The notes under the pieces are model-generated. The model saw only the letters and a program-made list of their open reading frames with translations. It ran no database searches and was not told the origin of the DNA. A stretch of 64,000 bases of DNA, taken from Microbacterium azadirachtae (lineage in GTDB: Bacteria > Actinomycetota > Actinomycetes > Actinomycetales > Microbacteriaceae). The translations under genes were made by a program, and so were the position numbers. Shown here one piece after another: positions 1 to 8,530 of the stretch (position 1 is the first letter of the stretch; the number at the start of each line of letters is the position of its first letter). Location of the stretch: NCBI RefSeq assembly GCF_000956505.1, contig NZ_JYIX01000039.1, positions 124,001 to 188,000 of the forward strand. The letters are read 5' to 3'.

Positions 1-1
1 C

Positions 2-451
2 AAGCTCCTCGTCAAGGGCGTGCAGACCGTCGAAGACGCGCTGCGGCTGAAGGACACGCACGGCGTGGACGGCGTGGTGCTCTCCAACCACGGCGGTCGC
101 CAGCTCGATCGCGCGCCCATTCCGTTCCACCTGCTGCCGCAGGTGCGCAAGGCCGTCGGCGACGACTTCACCGTCATGGTCGACACCGGCATCATGAACG
201 GGGCCGACATCGTGGCCGCCGTCGCGCTCGGCGCCGACTTCACCCTCATCGGCCGCGCCTACCTCTACGGCCTCATGGCCGGCGGGCGTCGCGGCGTCGA
301 CCGCACGATCGCGATCCTGCGCAGCGAGATCGAGCGCACCATGCGCCTGCTCGGCGTCTCCTCGCTCGCCGAGCTGGAGCCCCGCCACGTCACGCAGCTC
401 ACCCGCATGGTGCCCGTGGCGCCGGGAGCGGCGGCGATCGCAGCGCGATGA
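2..451 (+). CDS. lldD: FMN-dependent alpha-hydroxy-acid dehydrogenase, C-terminal part
   Basis: The gene is cut by the left edge of the window; only about the last 149 residues are present. The family oxidises L-lactate or other 2-hydroxy acids with FMN at the cytoplasmic membrane or in the cytosol. The active-site segment [12 protein letters not shown] (His base and substrate-binding Arg) is followed by the FMN-phosphate segment [19 protein letters not shown] and [13 protein letters not shown], all in the expected order. An AT-rich-free hairpin follows the stop. L-lactate dehydrogenase is the most likely member, but glycolate or other hydroxy-acid oxidases share these motifs, and the N-terminus that would help is outside the window. 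Confidence 0.88.
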   Translation, partial: KLLVKGVQTVEDALRLKDTHGVDGVVLSNHGGRQLDRAPIPFHLLPQVRKAVGDDFTVMVDTGIMNGADIVAAVALGADFTLIGRAYLYGLMAGGRRGVDRTIAILRSEIERTMRLLGVSSLAELEPRHVTQLTRMVPVAPGAAAIAAR

Positions 452-453
452 CT

Positions 454-498
454 CCTGGCGCCTCGGGCGCGCTCCTGTCGCCGTCCTGAGGCGCCAGG
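454..498. terminator. Stem-loop after lldD
   Basis: An 11-bp perfect stem (454-464 with 488-498) closes a 23-nt loop, just after the lldD stop and before the convergent HAD gene. It could end transcription from both sides. There is no U tract, as is common in high-GC actinobacteria. Confidence 0.55.
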
Positions 499-552
499 GG
501 CGTCCGAGGCGTCGGAGGTCAGACGGAGCGCGTCAGTGTGCTTGCGGCGGAC

Positions 553-1338
553 TCAGAGCGCGTGCGGGGTCGCCGGAGCGGCCGCCAGCGCGGGCAGCAG
601 GGCGTCCAAGTGGTCCGCGGTGTCCTCCCAGCCGTCCACGGCGACGCAGGGCACGCCGAGGGCCTTGACGGGGTAGTCGTTGCCGCCCTCGTCGAGGCGG
701 TCGCCGTAGAAGAGCATCTCCTCGAAGGGGATGCCCGTGCGCTCGGCGAGCTCGGTCATGCCGTAGGCCTTGTCGATGCCGGCGCGCGTGATGTCGATCG
801 AGGTGGATCCGCCGGAGCGGACCTCCAGATCGGGCACACGCGGTGCGACCGCGTCACGGAGAGCGGCGCGGCGGGATCCGTCGGGGTCCCAGGCCTTCTT
901 CGCATCGTGGGGCGCCTTCTGGCCGAGGGCGGAGAACGTGATCTGCGAGCCGCGGTCCTCGAGGATCGGCCCCCAGGTCTCGCTCTCCCAGAGTCCGAGG
1001 CGGCGTGCCTCCTCTTCGAGGGCGCTGAGGGCGGCGGTCTTCTGCCGATCGCTGAGGTCGCGGGCGTAGACGAGGGAGAAGCCGGATCCGTCGTGGCGGA
1101 GGTAGCGCGTGCCGCAGGTCGGCAGCAGGTGGATGCGCTGGAGGAGCTCCGCATCGGCGTCGCCGAGCCGGGCGATGACCTGCGTGCGGAACTGCTCTTC
1201 ATTGCCGCCGGAGATGATGGCGACCTCGACGCGGCGGGCGAGGGCGAGGAGGAGCTCGGCGATGCGGGGATCGATCGCGGCCTTGGAGGGGGCGAGGGTG
1301 TCGTCGAGGTCGAAGGCGACCAGGCGGGGCGTCGTCAT
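553..1338 (-). CDS. HAD-superfamily (type IIB) phosphatase
   Basis: The 261-residue product is a cytosolic HAD hydrolase of the IIB/phosphomannomutase-like type. Motif I FDLDDTLAPSK is at residues 8-18, with the nucleophile and acid/base Asp residues; motif II IISGG follows at about residue 47; motif IV FYGDRLDEGGND lies near the C-terminus. The substrate is probably a sugar phosphate, but nothing in the sequence fixes it. The ATG at 1338 is chosen over upstream in-frame codons because motif I sits at the N-terminus and the longer frame would run through hairpins and tRNA sequence. A TACGCT hexamer lies 9 nt before this ATG. It is transcribed toward lldD and ends at a stop 55 nt from the shared hairpin. 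Confidence 0.85.
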   Translation of the reverse strand: MTTPRLVAFDLDDTLAPSKAAIDPRIAELLLALARRVEVAIISGGNEEQFRTQVIARLGDADAELLQRIHLLPTCGTRYLRHDGSGFSLVYARDLSDRQKTAALSALEEEARRLGLWESETWGPILEDRGSQITFSALGQKAPHDAKKAWDPDGSRRAALRDAVAPRVPDLEVRSGGSTSIDITRAGIDKAYGMTELAERTGIPFEEMLFYGDRLDEGGNDYPVKALGVPCVAVDGWEDTADHLDALLPALAAAPATPHAL

Positions 1339-1403
1339 AGCGATTCCAGCGTAGAGGATCGGGGTGTGAAGGGTCCTGGAGACGTATCGGCAGTACCGCG
1401 GCA

Positions 1404-1443
1404 ACGAGAAAGGGACCGACCTAGTGGTCGGTCCCTTTCTCGT
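1404..1443. terminator. 18-bp perfect hairpin, second of a tandem pair
   Basis: The arms 1404-1421 and 1426-1443 are perfectly complementary around a TAGT loop, and one side ends in a CCCTTTCTCGT-like pyrimidine tract. The hairpin lies between tRNA-Pro and the HAD gene. It is closely related in sequence to the hairpin at 1538-1580, and like it is abutted by the 11-nt tRNA 3' end sequence TGGTCGGGGTG. It probably acts as a back-up terminator for tRNA-Pro. Confidence 0.7.
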
Positions 1444-1537
1444 GCTGGTCGGGGTGCATCCCCAGCCGCTCCTCCACACGTCGCATTCGCGACGCGCGGA
1501 GCCTCTGCGCTGGGGGCCCCGCCCGACATCACGAAAC

Positions 1538-1579
1538 AACGCCAGAGGGACCGACCCTGCGGGCCGGTCCCTCTGGCGT

Positions 1580-1580
<1 letters not shown>
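1538..1580 (-). terminator. Terminator of tRNA-Pro
   Basis: A 20-bp stem (1538-1557 with 1561-1580; one G-U-type imperfection) with a 3-nt loop starts immediately at the CCA end of tRNA-Pro. Its position and strength fit an intrinsic terminator for the tRNA. Confidence 0.75.
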
Positions 1581-1656
<76 letters not shown>

Positions 1657-1740
1657 TGGCAACCGTTCAAGTCTATACGGAGACGAGCCGAGGGGCGAAT
1701 CGAGGCGGAACCCGCGCGTGGCGCGGAGGCGGCGAGACCG

Positions 1741-2676
1741 TCAGGTCCGGGGCAGCAGCGTCAGCAGGGTCGCTTCGGGGCGGCACGCGAAGCGGACCGG
1801 CGCGTAGATCGAGTGGCCGCAGCCGGCGCTCACGTTCAGTGGCACGGTGCGGCCGGCGTGAGACCAGGTGCTGAGGCCCTTCGCCTGCTTCAGGGGGATG
1901 TCGCAGTTGGCGACGATCGCGCCGAAGCCCGGGATGCACACCTGGCCGCCGTGCGTGTGGCCGCCCAGGATCGCGTCCGCGCCCAGATCGGTGAACGAGT
2001 TCAGCACGCGCTGGTACGGCGCGTGCGTGACCCCCAGGATCGGCACATCGGCGGGGCGTGCGCCCAGAGCGTCGATCGCGGCGGGAAGCGCGTCGAGCTC
2101 ATCCCAGTCGCGGTGCGCATCGTCGACGCCGAACAGATCCACCCGGGATCCGGCGATCTGGAGTGTGGCGGCAGTGTTGTCCAGGTCGACCCAGCCGAGG
2201 TCGTCGGTGAAGAAGCTGTCCAGCGCCTCGGTGTCGAGCTTCGGGGCCGTGATGGAGCGCGCCGAAGGGCCCATGAAATAGCGGAACGGGTTGCGGGGTG
2301 ATGGCCCGAACTTGTCGTTGGATCCGTGCACGAAGACGCCCGGCGTTCCGGCGAACGGAGCGAACGCCGCACGGACGCCCTCGAGGCCGTCCTCATGGCC
2401 GAGGTTGTCGCCCGTGTTCACGACGAGGTCGGGGCGCAGCTCCGCCAGGGAGGCGAGCCAGCGCTGCTTGCGATGCTGCCAGGGTGCCATGTGCGCGTCG
2501 GAGACGTGCAGGATCCGCAGGGGACGGGATCCCGCGGGCAGCGACCGCGCCGTGGCATGCCGCAACGTGAAGAGGTAGCGCTCGATGCCGATGCCCCAGG
2601 TGGCGGCCGCGACACCGGCGGCCCCCACCGCACCGAGTGCGATGAGGGCCGAACGGGTGGTGCGTGAGGACGTCAT
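1741..2676 (-). CDS. Membrane-anchored calcineurin-like metallophosphoesterase
   Basis: The 311-residue protein begins with a hydrophobic segment (about residues 9-28, [19 protein letters not shown]) that would anchor it with the catalytic domain outside. The dinuclear-metal motifs appear in order: HVSDAH near residue 57, NTGDN near 87, GSND near 119, and GGHTHGG in the last third. It resembles YkuE-type phosphoesterases of the envelope. The start codon overlaps the stop of the penicillin-binding protein gene by ATGA, so the two are almost certainly translated together, and a cell-wall or lipid-linked substrate is a reasonable inference. The enzyme's natural substrate is unknown. Confidence 0.88.
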   Translation of the reverse strand: MTSSRTTRSALIALGAVGAAGVAAATWGIGIERYLFTLRHATARSLPAGSRPLRILHVSDAHMAPWQHRKQRWLASLAELRPDLVVNTGDNLGHEDGLEGVRAAFAPFAGTPGVFVHGSNDKFGPSPRNPFRYFMGPSARSITAPKLDTEALDSFFTDDLGWVDLDNTAATLQIAGSRVDLFGVDDAHRDWDELDALPAAIDALGARPADVPILGVTHAPYQRVLNSFTDLGADAILGGHTHGGQVCIPGFGAIVANCDIPLKQAKGLSTWSHAGRTVPLNVSAGCGHSIYAPVRFACRPEATLLTLLPRT

Positions 2677-5270
2677 CCCTGGCAGTTCTTCTTCACGTAG
2701 TTGAGTGTGACGGAGGAGCCCTTGGCGGCGGCCGCTCCGGCCGCCGGGGACGTCGCCGACACCGTGCCGGTGTCATCGCCGTTGCCGGGGGTACAGGTGC
2801 CCTTGGCTGCTTGGAAGCCCGCCGCCTTGAGCGCATTGGCGGCGTCGCCCATGGTCATCCCGACCACGTTCGGCACCGAAGCGCCCTGCCCATTGCTCGG
2901 CGAGATCGTGACGGTGCTGCCCGTGATGACCTGGCCTGCACCCGGATCCTGCTGGGCGATCTGGTCGGTCGGCAAGTTGCTCTGCACGGCAGGCCCCACG
3001 GACACTGCGAAGCCGGAGTTCTCCAGCGTCTGGGTCGCCTGGTCGACCGTCATGCCGACCACGCTGGGCAGGTTGGTGTACGACTGCTTGAGCAGGCTCT
3101 GCGACGGGTCGGGGAAGGCGCCGCCGGGGAAGAACTGATCTGCAGCGCCCGTGATCTGGCGGCTGAGCCCGTAGCGGATGTCGGGGACGTTGACGTCGTG
3201 CGAGTAGAAGTCGTAGATGTCCGCGTCGCCGTTGGCCTGACCGACCCACACGGCGGTGGTCGCCGCGGTGGACGAATCCACCAGCATCGTCTGCGCGCTC
3301 TCGTGCGTACCCGTCTTGCCGATGAGCGGGGTTCCGTCATCGGGGTTCGCGCGCGATCCGGTGCCGCCCGAGTTCATGACGCCCTGCAGCGCGTACGCCG
3401 CAGTAGCCGCGATCTCGGGCTTGATGACCTCGGTGCAGGCCGGCGGCGGAAGCGGGATGTCGGTGCCGTCGGGGCCGGTGATCTTGTCGATCGCATACGG
3501 CGCGCAGCGGGTGCCGTTGTTGGCGACCGCCGCGTAGGCGGATGCCATGTCGAGCGCCGCGATGTTCTTCGATCCGAGCACATCGAAAGGCACGTTCTGA
3601 TCCGTTACGCTGCCGCCGTCGCCGAGGTGCACGCCCATGCGCTGCGCGACCTGGTTGATCTCGCAGAGATCCAGCTTGGAAGCCATCGAGAGGAAGCCCG
3701 AGTTCAGCGAGTCGCGGGTGAACTGCATCGGCGTTCCGGTGTAGCCGCTCTGGTTGTTGAAGTTCTTGATCGGCGTGTCCGTCGTCATCGTGGAGTTGCC
3801 GCACTTCATGGTGTAGTTCTTCACCGGAGCCGCCAGGGTCTCACGGACCGAATGGCCCTTCTCCAGCCAGTCGATGAGCGTGAAGATCTTGTACGTCGAA
3901 CCCACGGAGAAGCCGATGCCTCCACCGTGCGCGGTGTCGGCGCCGTAGACGATGGACGTCAGGCCGCTCGTGGCGGTATCGGTCTGCTCCTCGGTGAAGC
4001 CGGTGTTCTGCGCGAGGGCGAGAATTCGGCCCGTCTTCGGGTCGATGGTGACCGCAGCGGCTCCGAAGTCCATGCCGGGGATGGTCGGGGTGGTGTGGTC
4101 GGCCATCGCCTGCAGAGCCGCGCCCTGCATCGGGGCGGAGAGCGTGGTGTAGATGTTCAGGCCACCGCGCAAGAGCTTGTCGGCGCGATCCTTTGTCGGG
4201 CCGAGCACCGAATCGAGCGAGGCGTCGTTCTCGAGCGTCGCCTTGACGTACTGGCAGAAGAACGCGTTGCCGCCCGCGTCGCCGCAGCCCGAGGTCGGGG
4301 TCTTGATCGCCGGGGTGATCGGCTGCACCTTGTCGGCCTCGAACTGCTCCTTGGTGATCTTGCCGAGCACCTCCATGCGGCTGAGCACGTAGTTCCGACG
4401 CACGAGGGTGTCGGCGTAGCCGTCCGCCTGGGAGTTCTTGCAGTTGTTGCCGTCCTTGTCGCAGTCGTACGTGCCACCAGGCAGATCGATGCGGAAGGCG
4501 TTGGGGTTCTGCACCATGCCGACCAGGGTCGCGGCCTGCACCGCATTGAGCTGCGAGGCGGAGACACTGAAGTAGCGCTGCGCAGCGGCCTCGATGCCGT
4601 AGACCGTACCGCCGAAGTTCACCAGGTTCAGATACCCGATGAGGATGTCGTTCTTGGAGTACTGCTTCTCGATCGCCGTGGCGTAGCGGATCTCCTGCAG
4701 CTTGCGCGCGATGCCGGAACTTCCCACCGTCGCGGCCGCATCGTCCCAGCACTTGTTGAGCTTGGCGTCGCGATCCTTGTCCTTGAGTGGGACGCCCTGC
4801 TCGCACTCCTGCAGCAGCACGTTCTTGACGTACTGCTGGCTGATCGAGGATCCGCCGTTCGTGGTGGAGCCGGTCACATTGCCGACCACCGCCTTGAGCG
4901 TGCCGGTGATGTCGATACCGCCGTGCGTGTAGAAGTTCTTGTCCTCGCTGGCCAGCAGGGCGTCGATCAGTACAGGTGCGACCTGGTCGTACTTGACCGG
5001 GACGCGGTTCTGGTCGTAGAAGCGCGCCATGACCTGATCGTTGCCGGCAGCGTCCTTGGAGTAGATCGTGGTCGGCTGCATCGGCCGGTCGACCTTCAGA
5101 TTCGAGGGCAGACCCTCGAACAGGTCGATCGACTGAGCGGCGGCAGCACCGGTGACGGCGAACACCGGAGTGACGGTGGCCGTGACGAGCACACCGGCGA
5201 CGACGCTGAGACCGACAAGGCCGGCCAGGCCGCTGAGCACACCGGTGAGCGTGCGTTTGGTCTGAGGCAT
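2673..5270 (-). CDS. ponA: Class A penicillin-binding protein with two PASTA domains
   Basis: This bifunctional cell-wall synthase polymerises lipid II and cross-links peptides. The 865-residue product has a short cytoplasmic tail, one N-terminal membrane segment, a GT51 glycosyltransferase domain with the EDKNFYTHGGID signature, and a transpeptidase with SxxK in GSTYK, SxN in SLNSGF and KTG in GKTGTHES. The C-terminus holds two PASTA repeats (PSVVGMTVDQA and PNVVGMTMGDA), which in actinobacteria contact peptidoglycan or lipid II. ATG 5270 (MPQTKRTL) is preferred to an in-frame TTG at 5303 because TTG starts are rare and the extra residues look non-homologous. The downstream metallophosphoesterase overlaps it by 4 nt. 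Confidence 0.95.
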   Translation of the reverse strand: MPQTKRTLTGVLSGLAGLVGLSVVAGVLVTATVTPVFAVTGAAAAQSIDLFEGLPSNLKVDRPMQPTTIYSKDAAGNDQVMARFYDQNRVPVKYDQVAPVLIDALLASEDKNFYTHGGIDITGTLKAVVGNVTGSTTNGGSSISQQYVKNVLLQECEQGVPLKDKDRDAKLNKCWDDAAATVGSSGIARKLQEIRYATAIEKQYSKNDILIGYLNLVNFGGTVYGIEAAAQRYFSVSASQLNAVQAATLVGMVQNPNAFRIDLPGGTYDCDKDGNNCKNSQADGYADTLVRRNYVLSRMEVLGKITKEQFEADKVQPITPAIKTPTSGCGDAGGNAFFCQYVKATLENDASLDSVLGPTKDRADKLLRGGLNIYTTLSAPMQGAALQAMADHTTPTIPGMDFGAAAVTIDPKTGRILALAQNTGFTEEQTDTATSGLTSIVYGADTAHGGGIGFSVGSTYKIFTLIDWLEKGHSVRETLAAPVKNYTMKCGNSTMTTDTPIKNFNNQSGYTGTPMQFTRDSLNSGFLSMASKLDLCEINQVAQRMGVHLGDGGSVTDQNVPFDVLGSKNIAALDMASAYAAVANNGTRCAPYAIDKITGPDGTDIPLPPPACTEVIKPEIAATAAYALQGVMNSGGTGSRANPDDGTPLIGKTGTHESAQTMLVDSSTAATTAVWVGQANGDADIYDFYSHDVNVPDIRYGLSRQITGAADQFFPGGAFPDPSQSLLKQSYTNLPSVVGMTVDQATQTLENSGFAVSVGPAVQSNLPTDQIAQQDPGAGQVITGSTVTISPSNGQGASVPNVVGMTMGDAANALKAAGFQAAKGTCTPGNGDDTGTVSATSPAAGAAAAKGSSVTLNYVKKNCQG

Positions 5271-5344
5271 ACGCTTGATCGTAGGGGAGTTCCCTGAACG
5301 CAAACTTTGACGCGCCAGAGCGCGTCCGTCCCTCCAGGAGAGCC

Positions 5345-5569
5345 ATGACCACGTGGGAATACCTCACCACACCGCTGCTGATCCACAACACCGCCGCCAT
5401 CCTGAACAACTGGGGAAAGCAGGGCTGGGAGCTGGTGCAGGTGGTGACGGGGCCCGAGGGCGGGCTCGTCGCGTACCTCAAGCGTCCGGTCGGCGGCGAA
5501 GCGGCCGCCAACACCGGTCTTTCCGCGGCGGCAGAGGCCGCGCGTCAGTTCGAAGGAGAATCCGCATGA
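5345..5569 (+). CDS. Small conserved protein, DUF4177-like
   Basis: The 74-residue protein begins MTTWEYLTTPLLIHNTAAI and contains the WELVQVV-type strand seen in short DUF4177-like proteins. It has no membrane segment or signal. A clear ribosome site (CCAGGAGAG) precedes ATG 5345. Its stop overlaps the RidA start (ATGA), so the two genes are coupled; this pairing is familiar in Microbacteriaceae. The molecular role is not known. Confidence 0.75.
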   Translation: MTTWEYLTTPLLIHNTAAILNNWGKQGWELVQVVTGPEGGLVAYLKRPVGGEAAANTGLSAAAEAARQFEGESA

Positions 5570-6024
5570 CCATCAGCGCCCGTCTCGCCGAGCTCGGCAT
5601 CGAGCTCCCGTCCGTCGCCGCTCCGGTGGCCGCCTACGTGCCTGCCCGTGTGCACGCGGGTCTCGTGTACACCTCCGGCCAGCTGCCGTTCGTGGCAGGT
5701 TCCCTGCCCGCGACCGGCAAGGTGGGCGCGGAGATCCCCGCGGAGGACGCCAAGGGCCTCGCCCGCCTGTGCGCGCTCAACGCGATCGCCGCGGCGGCCG
5801 ATGCGGCCGGTGGCGTTGACCGTCTCGGCGGCGTGCTGCGGGTCGGCGGTTTCGTCGCCTCCGACCCGTCGTTCTCCGGCCAGCCCGGCGTGATCAACGG
5901 GGCGAGCGAGGTGCTCGGAGAGATCTTCGGCGACGCCGGCAAGCACGCCCGCGCGGCGGTCGGTGTGGCCGTGCTTCCGCTGGACAGCCCGGTCGAGGTC
6001 GACGTGGTCTTCACCCTCGCCTGA
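5566..6024 (+). CDS. RidA/YjgF-family protein
   Basis: The 152-residue product belongs to the RidA/TdcF/YjgF family; canonical members hydrolyse reactive enamine/imine intermediates from PLP enzymes such as threonine dehydratase. Characteristic segments are LVYTSGQLPF near residue 33, LCALNAIAAA, and a C-terminal VGVAVLPLDSPVEVDVVFTLA strand. The catalytic Arg of canonical RidA is not obvious in the last third (the segment reads ARAAVGVAVLP), so this may be a non-deaminating subgroup such as the ~150-residue YjgF-like proteins paired with acetyl-CoA or acyl metabolism. It overlaps the upstream small gene by 4 nt and ends at a strong terminator. Confidence 0.87.
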   Translation: MTISARLAELGIELPSVAAPVAAYVPARVHAGLVYTSGQLPFVAGSLPATGKVGAEIPAEDAKGLARLCALNAIAAAADAAGGVDRLGGVLRVGGFVASDPSFSGQPGVINGASEVLGEIFGDAGKHARAAVGVAVLPLDSPVEVDVVFTLA

Positions 6025-6030
6025 GTTCTC

Positions 6031-6074
6031 ACGACAGAAGGGGCGCTCTCCTCGGGGAGCGCCCCTTCTGTCGT
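6031..6074. terminator. Strong bidirectional terminator between ridA and acsA
   Basis: Perfect 18-bp arms 6031-6048 and 6057-6074 close an 8-nt loop. The hairpin sits between the convergent RidA and acetyl-CoA synthetase genes. Confidence 0.85.
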
Positions 6075-6106
6075 CCGGGGATTCGGACCTCGACGGGTTC
6101 GGAGAC

Positions 6107-8071
6107 CTACTTCACCTGCGCCGAGATCGTCGACATCACCATCGTGTCCGCGAGCGTCGTGGTGTCGCCGACCTCACGGCCTTCGGCGACATCGCGCAGC
6201 AGGCGGCGCATGATCTTGCCGGAGCGGGTCTTGGGCAGCTCGGCGACGATGTAGACGTCGCGCGGGCGGGCGATCGGGCCGATCTGCTCGCCGACCCAGC
6301 CGCGCAGCAGCTGTGCGAGGCCCTCGGGCGCGTGCGCCTTGAGGTAGCTCTCCTTGATGATCACGAAGGCGACGACCGCCTGGCCCGTGGTCTCGTCGGA
6401 AGCGCCGACCACGGCGGCCTCGGCGGTGGCCTCGTGCGCGACGAGCGCCGATTCGATCTCGGCGGTGGAGAGGCGGTGGCCGGAGACGTTCATCACGTCA
6501 TCGACCCGGCCGAGCAGCCACAGGTCTCCGTCCTCGTCGAAGCGCGCGCCGTCGCCGGCGAAGTAATAGCCCTGCTTCTCGAACTTGTCCCAGTACGTCT
6601 CCTTGAACCGCTCCGGGTCGCCCCAGATGCCGCGGAGCATGCTCGGCCACGGCTCGGTGATCGCCAGGAGTCCGCCGCCGCCCGCGCCCTGAGGCCTGCC
6701 GTCGTCGTCGACCACGTCGATCGACACACCCGGGAGCGCCACCTGCGCCGAGCCCGGCTTGGTCGCGGTGACGCCGGGGAGCGGGGAGACCATGATCGCT
6801 CCGGTCTCCGTCTGCCACCAGGTGTCCACGATCGGCGTGCGGCTGCCGCCGATCACGTCGCGGTACCAGATCCAGGCTTCGGGGTTGATCGGCTCGCCGA
6901 CCGAGCCGAGCAGGCGCAGGGAGGCCAGATCGTACTGGTTCGGGATCTCGCGGCCGAGCTTCATGAACGAGCGGATCGCGGTGGGGGCGGTGTAGAGCGT
7001 GGTCACGCCGTACTTCTGGATGATGTCCCACCAGCGTCCCTGCTGCGGAGTCTCGGGCGTGCCCTCGTACATGACCTGGGTGGCGCCGTTCGCGAGCGGT
7101 CCGTACGTCACGTACGAGTGTCCGGTGACCCAGCCGATGTCGGCGGTGCACCAGTAGACGTCCGTCTCAGGCTTCAGGTCGAAGACGACACGGTGCGTGT
7201 AGGACGCCTGGGTGAGGTACCCGCCGGAGGTGTGCAGAATGCCCTTGGGCTTTCCGGTGGTGCCGGAGGTGTAGAGGATGAACAGCGGGTTCTCGGCGGG
7301 GAACGCCTGCGCCTCATGCGCGTTCGATGCCGCACCGACGACGTCGCCGTACCAGAGGTCGCGCTCGTCGTTCCAGTCGATCTCGTTCTCGCAGCGCTTG
7401 ACCACGATCACGTGCTCGACCGTGTTCTGCTCGCCCTCGCCACGATCGGCGAGCGCCTGGTCGACCGTGGGCTTGAGCGCGGATGCCTTGCCCTTGCGGT
7501 AGCCGCCGTCGGCGGTGATGACGAGCTTCGCGCCGGCGTCGTCGATCCGCGAGCGCAGGCTGTCGGCGCTGAACCCGCCGAACACGACCGAGTGGATCGC
7601 GCCGATGCGCGCGACCGCGAGCATCGAGGCCACTGCTTCGGGGATCATCGGCAGGTAGATGGCGACGCGGTCGCCGTGGCCGACGCCGAGGCCCTCGAGC
7701 ACGTTCGCGAGGCGCTTGACCTCGTCGGTGAGCTCGGCGTATGTGATGCGCCGCTCGTCGCCGGGCTCGCCTTCCCAGAGCAGGGCGACGCGGTCGCCGT
7801 TGCCGGCTTCCACGTGGCGGTCGAGGCAGTTGTAGGCCACGTTGATCTCGCCGTCGGCGAACCACTTCGCGAACGGCGGGGTCGACCAGTCCAGCACTTC
7901 GGTGAACGGCGTGTGCCAGTCCAGCTCCCGGGCCTGCTTCGCCCAGAACGCCTCGCGATCGGTGGCCGCCTCGGTGTAGATCTCCGGCTGAGCGACGGCC
8001 GCCGCGGCGAATTCGGGGGAGGGCGGGAACACCCGGGTCTCGTCGAAGACGTGATCGATCTGGCTGCTCAT
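6107..8071 (-). CDS. acsA: Acetyl-CoA synthetase
   Basis: This cytosolic enzyme activates acetate with ATP and CoA to acetyl-CoA. The 654 residues match the family's usual length. Landmarks are the ATP-binding P-loop TSGTTGKPKG, the acetate/CoA pocket WWQTETG, the hinge region DDVMNVSGHRLSTAEIE, and PKTRSGKIMRR near the C-terminus, whose Lys is the residue reversibly acetylated in Acs enzymes. ATG 8071 follows AAAGGAGCG 13 nt upstream. It faces the RidA gene across a strong terminator and shares a 459-nt upstream region with the tad locus. In actinobacteria acs is often linked to tad genes. Confidence 0.97.
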   Translation of the reverse strand: MSSQIDHVFDETRVFPPSPEFAAAAVAQPEIYTEAATDREAFWAKQARELDWHTPFTEVLDWSTPPFAKWFADGEINVAYNCLDRHVEAGNGDRVALLWEGEPGDERRITYAELTDEVKRLANVLEGLGVGHGDRVAIYLPMIPEAVASMLAVARIGAIHSVVFGGFSADSLRSRIDDAGAKLVITADGGYRKGKASALKPTVDQALADRGEGEQNTVEHVIVVKRCENEIDWNDERDLWYGDVVGAASNAHEAQAFPAENPLFILYTSGTTGKPKGILHTSGGYLTQASYTHRVVFDLKPETDVYWCTADIGWVTGHSYVTYGPLANGATQVMYEGTPETPQQGRWWDIIQKYGVTTLYTAPTAIRSFMKLGREIPNQYDLASLRLLGSVGEPINPEAWIWYRDVIGGSRTPIVDTWWQTETGAIMVSPLPGVTATKPGSAQVALPGVSIDVVDDDGRPQGAGGGGLLAITEPWPSMLRGIWGDPERFKETYWDKFEKQGYYFAGDGARFDEDGDLWLLGRVDDVMNVSGHRLSTAEIESALVAHEATAEAAVVGASDETTGQAVVAFVIIKESYLKAHAPEGLAQLLRGWVGEQIGPIARPRDVYIVAELPKTRSGKIMRRLLRDVAEGREVGDTTTLADTMVMSTISAQVK

Positions 8072-8530
8072 GGTGAGAGGGCGCTCCTTTGCGGCGGGGG
8101 GATCGCGGCGTGAGCCGGGACATCGGCGAATCTAGCTGTGCCCATCGTCTCTCACTACCGACGGAAGTCGGTAGTGAGATCCGTTTTGTACGGTGCCCTT
8201 TCGGACGTACACTGTCCGACGGCCGATCAATCGAATCCGGCTTTCCTGCGGCTCCGACGGTCCCCCTCCGTCGGCCGCAGACGGGCGGCATCCCATTCCC
8301 CCCGTGGGGTGCCGCCCACTCCTCTTCCTCCGTCGCGTCTGGTCGCGTCCACGCCGGATCCGTCCTTCGGAGTGGCAATTCTCCTGTGGGATCGCCGCCC
8401 GGACTCGCTGCCCACAGCCGCACGCTTCCGCAGCGGGTACTCGTTCCGCACAGGCTCGCGGCGCAGCGGGTTGTGCACGGATTGCGCGGACCGCGTCCCG
8501 AGCCGCAACGCGGGTGCCTAGCGTCGGGAC
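8072..8530. other. Gene-free divergent region between acsA and tad locus
   Basis: No convincing gene lies here; the overlapping frames are low-complexity Arg/Pro/Ser-rich shadows. Visible structures are a perfect 12-bp hairpin with GGAA loop (8151-8162 with 8167-8178), a possible plus-strand promoter TTGTAC-N16-TACACT (8188-8215 region), and a 13-bp hairpin 8283-8317 (gggcggcatccca with tggggtgccgccc, one G-U). A TAGCGT hexamer at 8519-8524 lies 6 nt before the tad ATPase ATG. The hairpins could end a short transcript started at the internal promoter, separating acsA control from the tad genes. Confidence 0.5.

Noticed and set aside
2664..5297. 877-codon plus-strand open frame opposite the penicillin-binding protein gene
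   Set aside because: It is an Arg/Val/Asp-rich shadow with no domain, created by high GC and codon bias; the minus strand has clear GT51, transpeptidase and PASTA motifs.
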